Positions 9,844 through 19,647 of a stretch of DNA of 64,000 bases are shown here, piece after piece. This DNA comes from Hansschlegelia plantiphila (GTDB lineage: Bacteria; Pseudomonadota; Alphaproteobacteria; Rhizobiales; Methylopilaceae). Under the pieces are notes generated by a model. It did no database searches. It saw only the letters and a program-made list of their open reading frames with translations, and was not told the origin of the DNA. Location of the stretch: contig NZ_BSFI01000022.1 of NCBI RefSeq assembly GCF_027922265.1, forward strand, positions 1 to 64,000, given 5' to 3'. The stretch's first letter is position 1. Each line of letters starts with the position of its first letter. A program made the position numbers and the translations under genes.

Positions 9844-11181
9844 ATGGCTTCCGCTGCTGAGCAGCTTGCTGCGAACCTGAACTTCTCCGCCTTCTCCAAG
9901 GCGGGCGAACTCAAGAAGCGCATCTGGTTCACCCTTGGCGCGCTGCTCGTCTACCGGCTCGGAACCTATATCCCGATGCCGGGGATCAATCCTGGCGCGT
10001 TGGCCGAGGTGTTCCGCCAGCAGTCGACGGGCATCATCGGCCTGTTCAACATGTTCTCGGGCGGCGCTGTCGGCCGGATGGCGATCTTCGCGCTCGCCAT
10101 CATGCCCTACATCTCCGCCTCGATCATCGTTCAGTTGATGACGACGGTCTCGCCGCACCTGGAGGCTCTCAAGAAGGAGGGCGAGCAGGGTCGGAAGATC
10201 ATCAACCAGTACACCCGCTATGGCACCGTGCTGCTCGCGGCTGTGCAGGCCTACGGCATCGCCGCGGGGCTTGAGGGCCAGCAGGGGGTGGTCGTCGATC
10301 CGGGCTGGTTCTTCCGGCTCTCCACCGTGATCACCCTCACCGGCGGCACGATGTTCCTGATGTGGCTCGGCGAGCAGATCACCGCGCGCGGCATCGGCAA
10401 CGGCATCTCGCTGATCATCTTCGCCGGCATCGTCGCCGAGCTTCCCCGCGCCGTCGCCGGCACGCTTGAGCTGTCGCGCCAGGGCGCGCTGTCGTCGGGT
10501 CTGATCCTCGCGATCCTCGTAATGGCGATCGGCGTCATCGCCTTCATCGTCTATATGGAGCGCGCGCAGCGGCGCCTGCTGATCCAGTATCCGAAGCGGC
10601 AGGTTTCGCAGAACCGGATGACGGGCGGCGAGTCCTCGCATCTGCCTCTGAAGCTCAACACCGCCGGCGTCATCCCGCCGATCTTCGCCTCGTCGCTGCT
10701 GCTTCTGCCGACGACGATCGCGAACTTTTCCGCCCATGGCGGCGGTCCGGCCTGGCTGGCCGCGATCACGACCTATCTCGCGCACGGCCGCCCGCTCTAC
10801 ATGGTGCTGTACGTCGCCCTGATCCTGTTCTTCTCGTTCTTCTATACGGCGATCGTGTTCAATCCGACCGAGACCGCCGACAACCTGAAGAAGTATGGCG
10901 GGTTCATCCCTGGCATCCGTCCGGGCGAGCGCACCGCGGAATATATCGACTATGTGCTGACGCGCATCACCGTGGTTGGCGCGATCTACATCGCGCTAGT
11001 GTGCGTCATTCCGGAGATTCTGATCTCCTACGCCGCGGTGCCGTTCTATTTCGGCGGGACCTCGCTGCTGATCGTCGTGTCGGTCACGATGGATACTGTG
11101 GCGCAGGTCCAGGGTCATCTCTACGCTGCGCAATATGAGGGCCTCATCAAGAAGGCCAAGCTCAGAGGAAAGCGCAGATGA
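9844..11181 (+). CDS. secY: Protein translocase subunit SecY
   Basis: A 445-residue polytopic inner-membrane protein with about ten hydrophobic segments. Typical SecY signatures are YRLGTYIPMPGINPGALAEV at the first membrane segment, the EQITARGIGNGISLIIFAGI loop and GFIPGIRPGERTAEYIDYVL. It forms the protein-conducting channel with SecE and SecG. It lies in its usual place between rplO and adk, and its stop overlaps the adk start (ATGA). Confidence 0.98.
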   Translation: MASAAEQLAANLNFSAFSKAGELKKRIWFTLGALLVYRLGTYIPMPGINPGALAEVFRQQSTGIIGLFNMFSGGAVGRMAIFALAIMPYISASIIVQLMTTVSPHLEALKKEGEQGRKIINQYTRYGTVLLAAVQAYGIAAGLEGQQGVVVDPGWFFRLSTVITLTGGTMFLMWLGEQITARGIGNGISLIIFAGIVAELPRAVAGTLELSRQGALSSGLILAILVMAIGVIAFIVYMERAQRRLLIQYPKRQVSQNRMTGGESSHLPLKLNTAGVIPPIFASSLLLLPTTIANFSAHGGGPAWLAAITTYLAHGRPLYMVLYVALILFFSFFYTAIVFNPTETADNLKKYGGFIPGIRPGERTAEYIDYVLTRITVVGAIYIALVCVIPEILISYAAVPFYFGGTSLLIVVSVTMDTVAQVQGHLYAAQYEGLIKKAKLRGKRR

Positions 11182-11774
11182 GACTCATCCTGCTTGGCCC
11201 CCCCGGAGCCGGGAAGGGCACTCAGTCCGAGCGGCTGGTCGAGAAGCACGGTTTGGTCCAGCTCTCGACCGGCGACATGCTGCGCGCAGCCGTCGCCGCA
11301 GAGACGCCGATCGGCCTCGAGGCGAAGGATCTGATGGCGCGTGGACAGCTCTGTCCCGACAGCCTCGTCGTTCAGATCGTCTCGGACCGCATCGAGCAGC
11401 CGGACGCCCATAACGGCTTCATCCTCGACGGCTTCCCGCGCACGCTGAAGCAGGCCGAGGCGCTCGACCGCATGCTCGAAGGCAAGCATTACGGACTCGA
11501 CGCGGTGATCGAGCTGACGGTCGACGAGCGCTCGTTGCTCGATCGGGTCGAGCGTCGGGCACGCGAACTCGCCGCCGCCGGCAAGCCCGTCCGCACGGAC
11601 GACGCGCCGGAGGTCGTGCACCGCCGGATCGCCGACTACAATGCGGTCACCGCCCAGTTGCGTCCGTTCTACAAGCAGCGCGGCATCTACTCCTCGGTCG
11701 ACGGCATGGCGCCGATTGACGAGGTGGCGCGGTCGATCGACAGCGTTCTCTCCGACGTGAAGGCGTCCGTCTGA
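11178..11774 (+). CDS. adk: Adenylate kinase
   Basis: A 198-residue enzyme that interconverts ATP plus AMP with two ADP. The P-loop is GPPGAGKGTQ at residues 7-16. The AMP-binding DGFPRT motif is near residue 84. The LID segment is short and has no zinc-binding cysteines, so this is the short-type enzyme common in alphaproteobacteria. The start overlaps secY. Confidence 0.97.
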   Translation: MRLILLGPPGAGKGTQSERLVEKHGLVQLSTGDMLRAAVAAETPIGLEAKDLMARGQLCPDSLVVQIVSDRIEQPDAHNGFILDGFPRTLKQAEALDRMLEGKHYGLDAVIELTVDERSLLDRVERRARELAAAGKPVRTDDAPEVVHRRIADYNAVTAQLRPFYKQRGIYSSVDGMAPIDEVARSIDSVLSDVKASV

Positions 11775-11967
11775 GGGCCGTCTTCACGTTTTTGGGTTGA
11801 CGCCGGGCCGTTAAGGCGCTACGCGCACGTCTTCACCGAGAGCAAACGGGGACTCAGGCGCTGAGGCGCGCCTTGCCTTCGTTCCGCTTTTCAAAGCGCG
11901 CAAGGGCCGGACTCCACCGGACGCGCGCTCTTCCCGGCCATGCGCCGGACATTATGGAGAATGCCTC

Positions 11968-12336
<369 letters not shown>

Positions 12337-12429
12337 TTCGTTTTATAGAGCGGCGCGTCGTCCCATCGTGGACGGCGTCCTGTCCCGAGCGCCTGGCATT
12401 ACGGGCGCGCCTGAAGGATCGAGATCGAT

Positions 12430-12819
12430 ATGGCTAAAGAAGCCCAGCGCATTCGCCGTCGCGAGCGCAAGAACATCGCGTCGGGCGTCGCCCATGTGAA
12501 CGCGACGTTCAACAACACGATGATCACCATCACTGACGCGCAGGGCAACACGGTGTCCTGGTCGTCCGCCGGCGCGCAGGGCTTCAAGGGCTCGCGCAAG
12601 TCGACGCCCTACGCCGCCCAGGTCGCGGCCGAGGACGCCGCCAAGAAGGCGGCCGAGCACGGCATGCGCACCCTCGAGGTCGAGGTCCGCGGTCCGGGTT
12701 CGGGCCGCGAGTCGGCGCTTCGGGCTCTTCAATCGGCGGGCTTCATGGTGACGTCGATCCGCGACGTGACGCCGATCCCGCACAACGGCTGCCGGCCGCG
12801 CAAGCGCCGGCGCGTCTGA
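12430..12819 (+). CDS. rpsK: 30S ribosomal protein S11
   Basis: A 129-residue S11 with [20 protein letters not shown], the [20 protein letters not shown] region and the invariant tail [12 protein letters not shown]. It forms part of the platform next to the Shine-Dalgarno helix. AGGATCGAGA precedes the ATG. Confidence 0.98.
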   Translation: MAKEAQRIRRRERKNIASGVAHVNATFNNTMITITDAQGNTVSWSSAGAQGFKGSRKSTPYAAQVAAEDAAKKAAEHGMRTLEVEVRGPGSGRESALRALQSAGFMVTSIRDVTPIPHNGCRPRKRRRV

Positions 12820-12950
12820 GCCGACGAGCATTTGCGTGCGCCCCTCCGCTCTCGGGGCGCGTGTCCGTTTCAGGCCCCCGCACCGGCGGCGAGGCCTTCT
12901 CTGTGGCGACGCCGGCGCGTTTCCGCGGTGACTGACGAAGGATGCAGTCC

Positions 12951-13967
12951 GTGATCCAGAAGAATTGGCAAGATCTCATCAAGCCGAACAAGCTCGAGGT
13001 CGCCGCGGGAGGCGACGGGAAGCGCACCGCGACCATGGTCGCGGAGCCTCTCGAGCGCGGTTTCGGCCTGACCCTCGGCAACGCGCTGCGCCGGGTGCTG
13101 CTGTCGTCGCTGCAGGGCGCCGCGGTGACGTCGATTCACATCGACGGCGTGCTGCACGAGTTCTCCTCCATCCCCGGCGTCCGTGAGGACGTGACCGACA
13201 TCGTCCTCAACATCAAGGACGTCTCGATCAAGATGCAGGGCGAAGGCCCGAAGCGGATGGTGCTGCGCAAGCAGGGCCCCGGTCAGGTGGTCGCGGGCGA
13301 CATTCAGGTTGTGGGCGACGTCCAGATCCTGAATCCGAACCTGCCGATCTGCACGCTCGACGACGGCGCCGAGATCCGCATCGAGTTCACCGTCGACACG
13401 GGCAAGGGCTACGTCCCCGCCGACCGCAATCGTCCCGAGGACGCGCCGATCGGCCTGATCCCGGTCGACAGCCTCTATTCGCCAGTGAAGAAGGTCTCCT
13501 ACCGCGTTGAAAACACGCGTGAAGGCCAGATCCTCGACTACGACAAGCTGACGCTTTCGGTCGAGACCAACGGCTCGATCTCGCCGGAGGACGCGGTCGC
13601 CTACGCCGCCCGCATCCTGCAGGATCAGCTCGAGGTGTTCGTCAACTTCGAGGAGCCGAAGAAGGAGAGCGTCCAGTCCGCCATTCCGGAGCTGGCCTTC
13701 AACCCGGCGCTGCTCAAGAAGGTCGACGAGCTCGAGCTTTCGGTCCGCTCGGCGAACTGCCTGAAGAACGACAACATCGTCTACATCGGCGACCTGATCC
13801 AGAAGACGGAAGCCGAGATGCTCCGGACGCCGAATTTCGGCCGGAAGTCGCTGAACGAGATCAAGGAGGTGCTCGCCCAGATGGGTCTGCACCTCGGCAT
13901 GGAGGTCGGTGGTTGGCCGCCGGACAACATCGACGAACTCGCGAAGCGTTTCGAAGAGCATTACTGA
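12951..13967 (+). CDS. rpoA: DNA-directed RNA polymerase subunit alpha
   Basis: The scaffold subunit of RNA polymerase, about 338 residues. The N-terminal domain has [20 protein letters not shown] and [20 protein letters not shown]. The C-terminal domain ([20 protein letters not shown], then [12 protein letters not shown]) binds UP elements and activators. I chose GTG 12951 (reading [18 protein letters not shown]): the GAAGGA at 12937-12942 leaves eight bases before it, whereas the ATG at 12942 overlaps that site. With the ATG the protein would be three residues longer. Confidence 0.97.
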   Translation: MIQKNWQDLIKPNKLEVAAGGDGKRTATMVAEPLERGFGLTLGNALRRVLLSSLQGAAVTSIHIDGVLHEFSSIPGVREDVTDIVLNIKDVSIKMQGEGPKRMVLRKQGPGQVVAGDIQVVGDVQILNPNLPICTLDDGAEIRIEFTVDTGKGYVPADRNRPEDAPIGLIPVDSLYSPVKKVSYRVENTREGQILDYDKLTLSVETNGSISPEDAVAYAARILQDQLEVFVNFEEPKKESVQSAIPELAFNPALLKKVDELELSVRSANCLKNDNIVYIGDLIQKTEAEMLRTPNFGRKSLNEIKEVLAQMGLHLGMEVGGWPPDNIDELAKRFEEHY

Positions 13968-14018
13968 GGTCGCCGGACCTGCAGCCGTTAGCGGCGCGGG
14001 CCTGAAGGAGAAGACGAA

Positions 14019-14441
14019 ATGTCCATGCACGCCCGGCGGGGACGCCGTTTCAACCGGCTCCAGAGCCATCGTAAGGCGATGTTCGCGAACCTCGCGCTCT
14101 CGCTGATCGAGCACGAGCAGATCGTGACGACGCTGCCCAAGGCCAAGGACCTGCGTCCGGTGGTCGAGAAGCTGGTGACGCTGGCCAAGCGCGGCGATCT
14201 GCACGCACGCCGTCTGGCGCTCGCTGAGCTTCGCCATGTCGCGACGGTCCGCAAGCTGTTCGACACGATCGGCCCCCGCTACAAGGAGCGCCAGGGCGGC
14301 TACCTCCGCATCATCAAGGCGGGCTTCCGCCATGGCGACAACGCCGCGGTCGCGGTGATCGAGTTCGTCGACCGCGACGTCAGCGCCAAGGGCGCCGCCG
14401 ATCGCGCCCGCGTCGAAGCGGAAGGCGCCGAGGCGGCTTGA
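14019..14441 (+). CDS. rplQ: 50S ribosomal protein L17
   Basis: A 140-residue L17 with [20 protein letters not shown] and the conserved [26 protein letters not shown] is spaced eight bases from this ATG. L17 lies near the tunnel exit. It is the last gene of the ribosomal block and is followed by a strong terminator. Confidence 0.98.
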   Translation: MSMHARRGRRFNRLQSHRKAMFANLALSLIEHEQIVTTLPKAKDLRPVVEKLVTLAKRGDLHARRLALAELRHVATVRKLFDTIGPRYKERQGGYLRIIKAGFRHGDNAAVAVIEFVDRDVSAKGAADRARVEAEGAEAA

Positions 14442-14473
14442 GTCGCTGAGGCTCGCTTGATCTGACTGAAACG

Positions 14474-14498
14474 AGCGGCCGGCGACGGCCGCTTTTTT
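14474..14498 (+). terminator. Intrinsic terminator after rplQ
   Basis: An 8-bp GC-rich stem (AGCGGCCG and CGGCCGCT) with loop GCGA, running directly into six T. This is a textbook intrinsic terminator and closes the ribosomal and rpoA block. Confidence 0.9.
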
Positions 14499-14608
14499 CG
14501 TTTCGGCGCGCGAACGACCTGCGGCAATGTCGGCCTCCGGCTTTCGGCGGGGCATGATCGACGTTATCTCAAGCGCCGCCTGACCGATCTCAGCAGGAGC
14601 ATTCTCCC

Positions 14609-16009
14609 ATGCGTCGCGTCGCCGTCATCGCGCTGATCGCAGCGGCCGTTCTAGCGCCGGCCGCCGGCGCCGAAGAGCGCCGTCTCCCGGAAAGCCGGCA
14701 GGAGGTGAAGCTCTCCTTCGCTCCCGTCGTGCACGCCGTCACTCCAGCGGTCGTCAATATCTATGCGAGCCGCACCGAGAAGCGGCAACGAAACGCGCTG
14801 TTCGACGATCCGTTCTTCCGTCAGTTCTTCGGAGAGGGCGGCCCGATGCCCCGCGAACGGGTGCAGCGCTCGCTCGGCTCCGGCGTGATCGTGGGCGACG
14901 ACGGCCTGGTCGTCACCAACAACCACGTCGTCGAGGGCATGACGGAGGTTCGCGTCGCGCTTTCGGACAAACGCGAGTTCGAGGCGAAGATTCTGCTGAA
15001 GGATCAGAAGGCCGACATGGCGGTTCTGAAGATCGGCGACGGCTCCGAGAAATTCCCGAAGCTCGATTTCGCGGATTCGGACGCGGTGCAGGTCGGGGAT
15101 CTCGTGCTGGCCGTCGGCAACCCGTTCGGCGTCGGCCAGACCGTGACGTCCGGGATCGTCTCGGCGCTCGCCCGCACTCAGATCGGCATCGACGACTTCC
15201 AGTCCTTCATCCAGACCGACGCGTCGATCAATCCCGGCAACTCGGGCGGCGCGCTGGTCGATCTCGAAGGCAAGCTGGTCGGCATCAACACCGCGATCTT
15301 CTCGCAGTCCGGCGGGTCGGTCGGCATCGGCTTCGCGATCCCGGCCAACATGGTGCGGGTGGTGCTGTCCTCGGCTCGGTCGGGGGCGAAGTCGGTCGTG
15401 CGACCGTGGTTCGGCGCTTCGCTGCAGCAGGTGACGCCCGAAATCGCGGAAAGCCTCGGGCTCAAACATCCGAGCGGCGCTCTCGTCTCGAACGTCGCCG
15501 CCGGCTCGCCGGCGGCGACTGCGGGCGTCGAGCAGGGCGATCTGCTGACCGCCGTCGACGGCCAGCCGATCGATGGCGTCGAGGGGTTCAACTACCGCTT
15601 CGCGACCCGGCCGATCGGCGGCAAGGCGGAAGTCACGGTCACCCGTCAGGGGGCCGAGAAAAAGTTCGCCGTGGCGCTCAGCCCCGCGCCTGAAGTTCCT
15701 CCCCGCGAGACCCGGACGCTGAAGGGCGAGTCGCCGTTCACCGGCGCGACGATCGCGAACCTGTCGCCTGCGCTGACCGACGAGATGTCGCTCGACCAAT
15801 CCTTGCGCGGCGTCGTCGTCATGGACGCCGCGGACGGCTCGATCGCCCAGCAGCTCGGCTTCCAGAAGGGGGACATCGTGCGGGCCGTAAATGACAGGAA
15901 GGTGCAGAGCGTGCGGGATCTCGTGATCATCGCGGGGTCGCAGCCCAGCGCCTGGAAGGTCACGATCGAGCGCGACGGCCGCACCATCACCTCCGTGTTC
16001 GGGGGCTAG
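14609..16009 (+). CDS. DegP/DegQ-type periplasmic serine endoprotease
   Basis: A 466-residue HtrA-family protease. A signal peptide covers about the first 21 residues (ending APAAGA). The trypsin-like domain has the full triad: His106 in TNNHVV, Asp136 in KADMAVLKI and Ser212 in NPGNSGGAL. Two PDZ domains follow (about 260-350 and 375-460). It degrades or refolds damaged envelope proteins. The DUF-like insert between domains is not unusual. AGGAG lies nine bases before the ATG. DegP and DegQ orthologues cannot be told apart from sequence alone. Confidence 0.95.
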   Translation: MRRVAVIALIAAAVLAPAAGAEERRLPESRQEVKLSFAPVVHAVTPAVVNIYASRTEKRQRNALFDDPFFRQFFGEGGPMPRERVQRSLGSGVIVGDDGLVVTNNHVVEGMTEVRVALSDKREFEAKILLKDQKADMAVLKIGDGSEKFPKLDFADSDAVQVGDLVLAVGNPFGVGQTVTSGIVSALARTQIGIDDFQSFIQTDASINPGNSGGALVDLEGKLVGINTAIFSQSGGSVGIGFAIPANMVRVVLSSARSGAKSVVRPWFGASLQQVTPEIAESLGLKHPSGALVSNVAAGSPAATAGVEQGDLLTAVDGQPIDGVEGFNYRFATRPIGGKAEVTVTRQGAEKKFAVALSPAPEVPPRETRTLKGESPFTGATIANLSPALTDEMSLDQSLRGVVVMDAADGSIAQQLGFQKGDIVRAVNDRKVQSVRDLVIIAGSQPSAWKVTIERDGRTITSVFGG

Positions 16010-16016
16010 AGCCATC

Positions 16017-17321
16017 GTGGCGAACCTGTTCGAGGCGGCGGGACTGGAGCGCGAGGCGCCGCGTCCGCTGGCGGACAGGCTGCGTCCGCGGACGCTCGAC
16101 GAGGTCATCGGGCAGGAGCACCTGCTCGGCGCCGACGGCGCGCTCGGCCGTCTGGTGGAGGCCGGCAGCTTGGGAAGCCTGATCTTCTGGGGGCCGCCGG
16201 GCACCGGCAAGACCACCGTCGGGCGTCTGCTCGCCGACGCGACGAACCTCGCCTTCGAGCCGATCTCGGCGATCTTCACGGGCGTCGCCGACCTCAAGAA
16301 GGTGTTCGAGGCCGCGCGCGGCCGCCGCGCGATGGGGCAGGGCACGCTGCTCTTCGTCGACGAGATCCACCGCTTCAACAAGGCCCAGCAGGACAGTTTC
16401 CTGCCGGTGATGGAGGACGGCACCGTCACGCTGGTCGGGGCGACGACCGAAAATCCCTCCTTCGCGCTCAACGCCGCTCTGTTGTCGCGGGCCCGTGTGC
16501 TGGTGTTCCGGCCGCTTGACGCCGAGGCGCTGGAGAAGCTGCTCGCGCGCGCCGAGGAGATCGAGGGCAGGGCGCTCCCGCTCGACGAGGAGGCGCGCGC
16601 CTCGCTGATCCGGATGGCGGACGGCGACGGCCGGGCGTCTCTGACGCTTGCCGAGGAGATCTGGCGCGCGGCGCGCAAGGGCGAGGTGTTCGACGCCGCC
16701 CGCGTTCAGGACGTCGTGCAGCGCCGCGCGCCGATCTACGACAAGTCGGCGGACGGCCATTACAACCTGATCTCGGCGCTGCACAAATCGGTCCGCGGCT
16801 CGGATGCGGACGCCTCGCTCTACTGGCTTGCCCGGATGCTGGACGCGGGCGAGGACCCGCTCTACCTCGCGCGCCGGCTGATCCGGATGGCGTCGGAGGA
16901 CATTGGCCTCGCCGACCCGCAGGCGCTCGTCGTCGCGATCGCCGCGCGTGACGCCTATGAGCAGCTCGGCACGCCGGAGGGGGAGCTCGCGCTCGCCGAA
17001 TGCGTGGTGCACCTCGCGACGGCGCCGAAGTCGAACGCGATCTACGTCGCCTACAAGCGCGCGCGGGCCGCCGCCAAGGAGCACGGCTCGCTCGTGCCGC
17101 CCAAGCACATCCTCAACGCCCCGACCAAGCTGATGAAGTCCGAGGGCTACGGCTCCGGATACGCCTACGACCACGACGCGCCCGAGGGGTTCTCCGGCCA
17201 GGACTACTTCCCCGAGGAGATGGGCCGCCGCGTGTTCTACGACCCGCCCGACCGCGGCTTCGAGCGCGAGCTCCGGAAGAGGATCGACTACTGGGCGAAG
17301 CTGAGGGCCGAGCGGGAGTAG
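16017..17321 (+). CDS. rarA: Replication-associated recombination protein A (AAA+ ATPase)
   Basis: A 434-residue RarA (MgsA) protein, related to clamp loaders, that acts at stalled replication forks. It begins at GTG and has RPRTLDEVIGQEHLLG, the Walker A FWGPPGTGKTTVGRLLADAT near residue 60 and Walker B LLFVDEIHRFNKAQQD. The C-terminal half (KSVRGSDADASLYWLARMLD; RRLIRMASEDIGLADPQALV) is the RarA oligomerisation domain. It lies seven bases after the protease gene and is likely cotranscribed with it. Confidence 0.95.
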   Translation: MANLFEAAGLEREAPRPLADRLRPRTLDEVIGQEHLLGADGALGRLVEAGSLGSLIFWGPPGTGKTTVGRLLADATNLAFEPISAIFTGVADLKKVFEAARGRRAMGQGTLLFVDEIHRFNKAQQDSFLPVMEDGTVTLVGATTENPSFALNAALLSRARVLVFRPLDAEALEKLLARAEEIEGRALPLDEEARASLIRMADGDGRASLTLAEEIWRAARKGEVFDAARVQDVVQRRAPIYDKSADGHYNLISALHKSVRGSDADASLYWLARMLDAGEDPLYLARRLIRMASEDIGLADPQALVVAIAARDAYEQLGTPEGELALAECVVHLATAPKSNAIYVAYKRARAAAKEHGSLVPPKHILNAPTKLMKSEGYGSGYAYDHDAPEGFSGQDYFPEEMGRRVFYDPPDRGFERELRKRIDYWAKLRAERE

Positions 17322-17383
17322 GGCGGCTGTGGCGGGTCCAGCTGCGACGGTGTAGTTTTGGCGAAGCGATCGAGGACGGTCCG

Positions 17384-17617
17384 ATGACTGAACTTCTCAG
17401 CAAGGCCTTCGAAGAGCTTTCCAAGCTGCCAGCCGCCCGCCAGGACGAACTGGCTTTGATGCTGATCGACGTCGTCGAGAACGATCGGCTGCTTTCAGAG
17501 GGCGAATCCCGCCTGACGCCCGAGCAGAGGGCGGAGGTCGACGCGGCGCTCGCGGAAGATGGGCCTTACGCGACGGACGAAGAGATGGAGGCGTTCTTCG
17601 CACGATACCGGGCGTGA
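17384..17617 (+). CDS. Putative antitoxin of a ParE/RelE-type module
   Basis: A 77-residue acidic protein (start MTELLSKAFEELSKLPAARQ; end TDEEMEAFFARYRA). No DNA-binding motif is obvious. Its size, its acidic tail with the EEMEAFFARYR pattern, and its four-base overlap with a ParE/RelE-like toxin gene support the antitoxin call. In this class the C-terminal part normally wraps the toxin. The frame is intact. Family-level assignment is an inference from context. Confidence 0.75.
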   Translation: MTELLSKAFEELSKLPAARQDELALMLIDVVENDRLLSEGESRLTPEQRAEVDAALAEDGPYATDEEMEAFFARYRA

Positions 17618-17900
17618 AGGTTCGTTACACGATCCGGGCGGAACGCCACCTCAAAGCCATCGCGGAGCATATCGCGCAGGACAGTCCGGCCGCAGCCGGC
17701 AAAGTCGTTTCAGGAATCAAAGCGTCCGTCGAACGCCTCGAACGATTTCCTGAGAGCGGGCGCGTCGGCGGACAAGGCGCCTGGGAGCTTCCTGTTCCCG
17801 ACTGCCTTACGTTGTGATCTATCGTATCCGCTTCGAACATGTGGACATTCTCGGCGTCTTCCACACGTCCCGGGATCCCTCCGTCCGGAACCGCCCATGA
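17614..17900 (+). pseudogene. ParE/RelE-type toxin, frameshifted
   Basis: Reading starts at GTG 17614, overlapping the antitoxin, and gives KVRYTIRAERHLKAIAEHIA, the fold start of ParE/RelE toxins. The frame ends early at 17817 after 67 residues. The lost C-terminus is present one frame over from about 17802: LPYVVIYRIRFEHVDILGVF then HTSRD, stopping at 17900. Adding one G in CCCGACTGCC (about 17798-17804) would give PGLPYVV and a 95-residue protein, the usual toxin length. The restored stop would overlap the crcB start. So the toxin is probably inactive, unless this is a sequencing error or programmed frameshift. Confidence 0.85.
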
Positions 17901-18271
17901 TCCCCGTTCTCCTCGTAGCTGTCGGCGGCGCGCTCGGCTCGGTCGCGCGCTACCTGGTCAATGTCTGCGCGACGCGCATGTTCGGGCTTGGCTTTCCATG
18001 GGGCACTCTGACGGTGAACGTCGTAGGCGGCTTCGTCATGGGCATGCTCGCCGCTCTGCTCGCGCTGAAGGGCGGCTCGCAGGAGCTGCGGGTGTTCCTG
18101 CTGACAGGCGTGCTCGGCGGATTCACGACGTTTTCCGCCTTCTCGCTCGATACGGTCACGCTCTGGGAGCGAGGTGAGATCGGGCTGGCGGGCGCCTATG
18201 TGGCGGCGTCCTTCGCGCTCTCTATCTGCGCTCTCGTCGCCGGCCTCGCTCTTGGGCGCGCGCTGGGGTAA
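17897..18271 (+). CDS. crcB: Fluoride channel CrcB/Fluc
   Basis: A 124-residue protein with four membrane segments. Family signatures are GGALGSVARYLVN, FPWGTLTVNVVGGFVMGML and GVLGGFTTFSAFSLDTV, which supply the fluoride and sodium sites of the dual-topology dimer. It exports fluoride across the inner membrane. I see no fluoride riboswitch upstream; the start lies in the tail of the toxin pseudogene. Confidence 0.95.
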   Translation: MIPVLLVAVGGALGSVARYLVNVCATRMFGLGFPWGTLTVNVVGGFVMGMLAALLALKGGSQELRVFLLTGVLGGFTTFSAFSLDTVTLWERGEIGLAGAYVAASFALSICALVAGLALGRALG

Positions 18272-18361
18272 AAGGCCGGTTCTGCTCAATCGAAACGTAA
18301 GTCGTCGACGCGCCGCGAGCGGGCGTCGCGGCCGTATCGGCGAACCGAAAGCACGTCCCCG

Positions 18362-19603
18362 ATGGCCGACCGCCCCTCCCGCGGACCCAGGAAGACTGGA
18401 GCCCGACCTCCGGTCCGAACCAAGACCGGCCGGCCCACCAAGGCCGCGGCGCGCGCCGCGGCCGGAGCCGCGTTCCGCAACCCCGTTAAAAAGCCCGTCG
18501 CGCAGAAGTCTCCGGGCGCGCCGCGCTCTGCGGTCGAAAAAAGCATCGCGATGGCGGCGAAGCCGCTGCCCGCGCTGCCGGGCAAGGCCGCCGGGGTCCA
18601 GATGATCCCGGTCCGCGAGGCCGAAGAGGGCATGCGGCTCGACCGCTGGTTCAAGGAGCGTTTTCCCGCGCTCGCCTTCGGCCATCTCCAAAAGCTCTGT
18701 CGCACCGGCCAGATCCGGGTCGATGGCGCGCGCGCCAAGACCGCCGCGCGACTTTCCGTCGGCATGACCGTTCGCGTGCCGCCTCTGAAGGCCGAGGGCG
18801 ACGTTGGTGAGGATGGCGTAGCCGCCCCAGCCGTCCGGCGACCGAACGAGGACGACAAGGACGCGAAGTTCCTCAAGGACATCACGATCCACGAGGATCG
18901 CGACATCCTGGTGCTCAACAAGCCCTTCGGCCTCGCGGTGCAGGGGGGCTCGGGGATCGCGCGTCATGTCGACGGTCTCCTGGAATCGCTGCGCGACCGG
19001 CAGGGCCAGAAGCCCCGTCTCGTCCACCGCATCGACAAGGACACCGCAGGCGTCCTCGTCGTCGCCAAGACGCGGCTCGCTGCGTCGGAGCTCGCCCGAG
19101 CCTTCCGCTCGCGGCTGACGCGGAAGATCTACTGGGCGCTCGTCCAGGGCGTTCCCCGCGTCCGCCAAGGCCGGATCTCGACCTATCTCGCCAAGGGCGA
19201 GGGAGAGGGCGCCGAAGGCGAGCGGATGCGGGTCGCCGAACACGGCGACGACGGCGCAGCCCATGCGCTGACCTATTACGCCGTGGTCGACCAGGCCGCG
19301 CAGAAGCTCGCCTGGCTGTCGCTCAAGCCCGTCACAGGGCGGACCCATCAGTTGCGCGCACATGCCGCTCATATCGGCCACCCGATCATCGGCGACCCGA
19401 AATACTTCGACGTCGAGAACTGGGAGTTCCCCGGCGGCCTGCAGAACCGGCTGCATCTGCTCGCGCGCCGGCTCGTCGTGCCGATGCCGAACGGCGACGT
19501 CCTCGACGTCTCCGCGCCGCTGCCGCCCCACATGGCGCAGTCCTGGGCGGTGCTCGGCTTCGACGCCTCCGACTACGACCCGATCGTCGACGCGCCGGAG
19601 TGA
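18362..19603 (+). CDS. RluC-type pseudouridine synthase (23S rRNA)
   Basis: A 413-residue RluA-family enzyme. The first 80 or so residues are a Lys/Arg/Ala/Pro-rich extension that is likely disordered. An S4 domain follows (GMRLDRWFKERFPALAFGHL, about 90-150). The catalytic domain has HRIDKDTAGVLVVAKT, which includes the active-site Asp, and GRTHQLRAHAAHIGHPIIGD. RluC acts on 23S positions 955, 2504 and 2580 in E. coli; the exact targets here are inferred. It is followed by a HAD gene 44 bases on. Confidence 0.92.
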   Translation: MADRPSRGPRKTGARPPVRTKTGRPTKAAARAAAGAAFRNPVKKPVAQKSPGAPRSAVEKSIAMAAKPLPALPGKAAGVQMIPVREAEEGMRLDRWFKERFPALAFGHLQKLCRTGQIRVDGARAKTAARLSVGMTVRVPPLKAEGDVGEDGVAAPAVRRPNEDDKDAKFLKDITIHEDRDILVLNKPFGLAVQGGSGIARHVDGLLESLRDRQGQKPRLVHRIDKDTAGVLVVAKTRLAASELARAFRSRLTRKIYWALVQGVPRVRQGRISTYLAKGEGEGAEGERMRVAEHGDDGAAHALTYYAVVDQAAQKLAWLSLKPVTGRTHQLRAHAAHIGHPIIGDPKYFDVENWEFPGGLQNRLHLLARRLVVPMPNGDVLDVSAPLPPHMAQSWAVLGFDASDYDPIVDAPE

Positions 19604-19647
19604 CGGCCCCGCTTGTGCGCCTGCCCACCGCGACATAGTTCAGCGCC

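Noticed and set aside
9019..10785. A 588-codon open frame on the minus strand across rpmD, rplO and secY
   Set aside because: It is antisense to three certain genes and its translation is Arg/Asp/His-rich with no domain, typical for the complement of GC-rich codons.
17897..17960. A fluoride riboswitch before crcB
   Set aside because: crcB starts inside the tail of the toxin gene with a four-base overlap, which leaves no room for a riboswitch, and no typical aptamer is seen.
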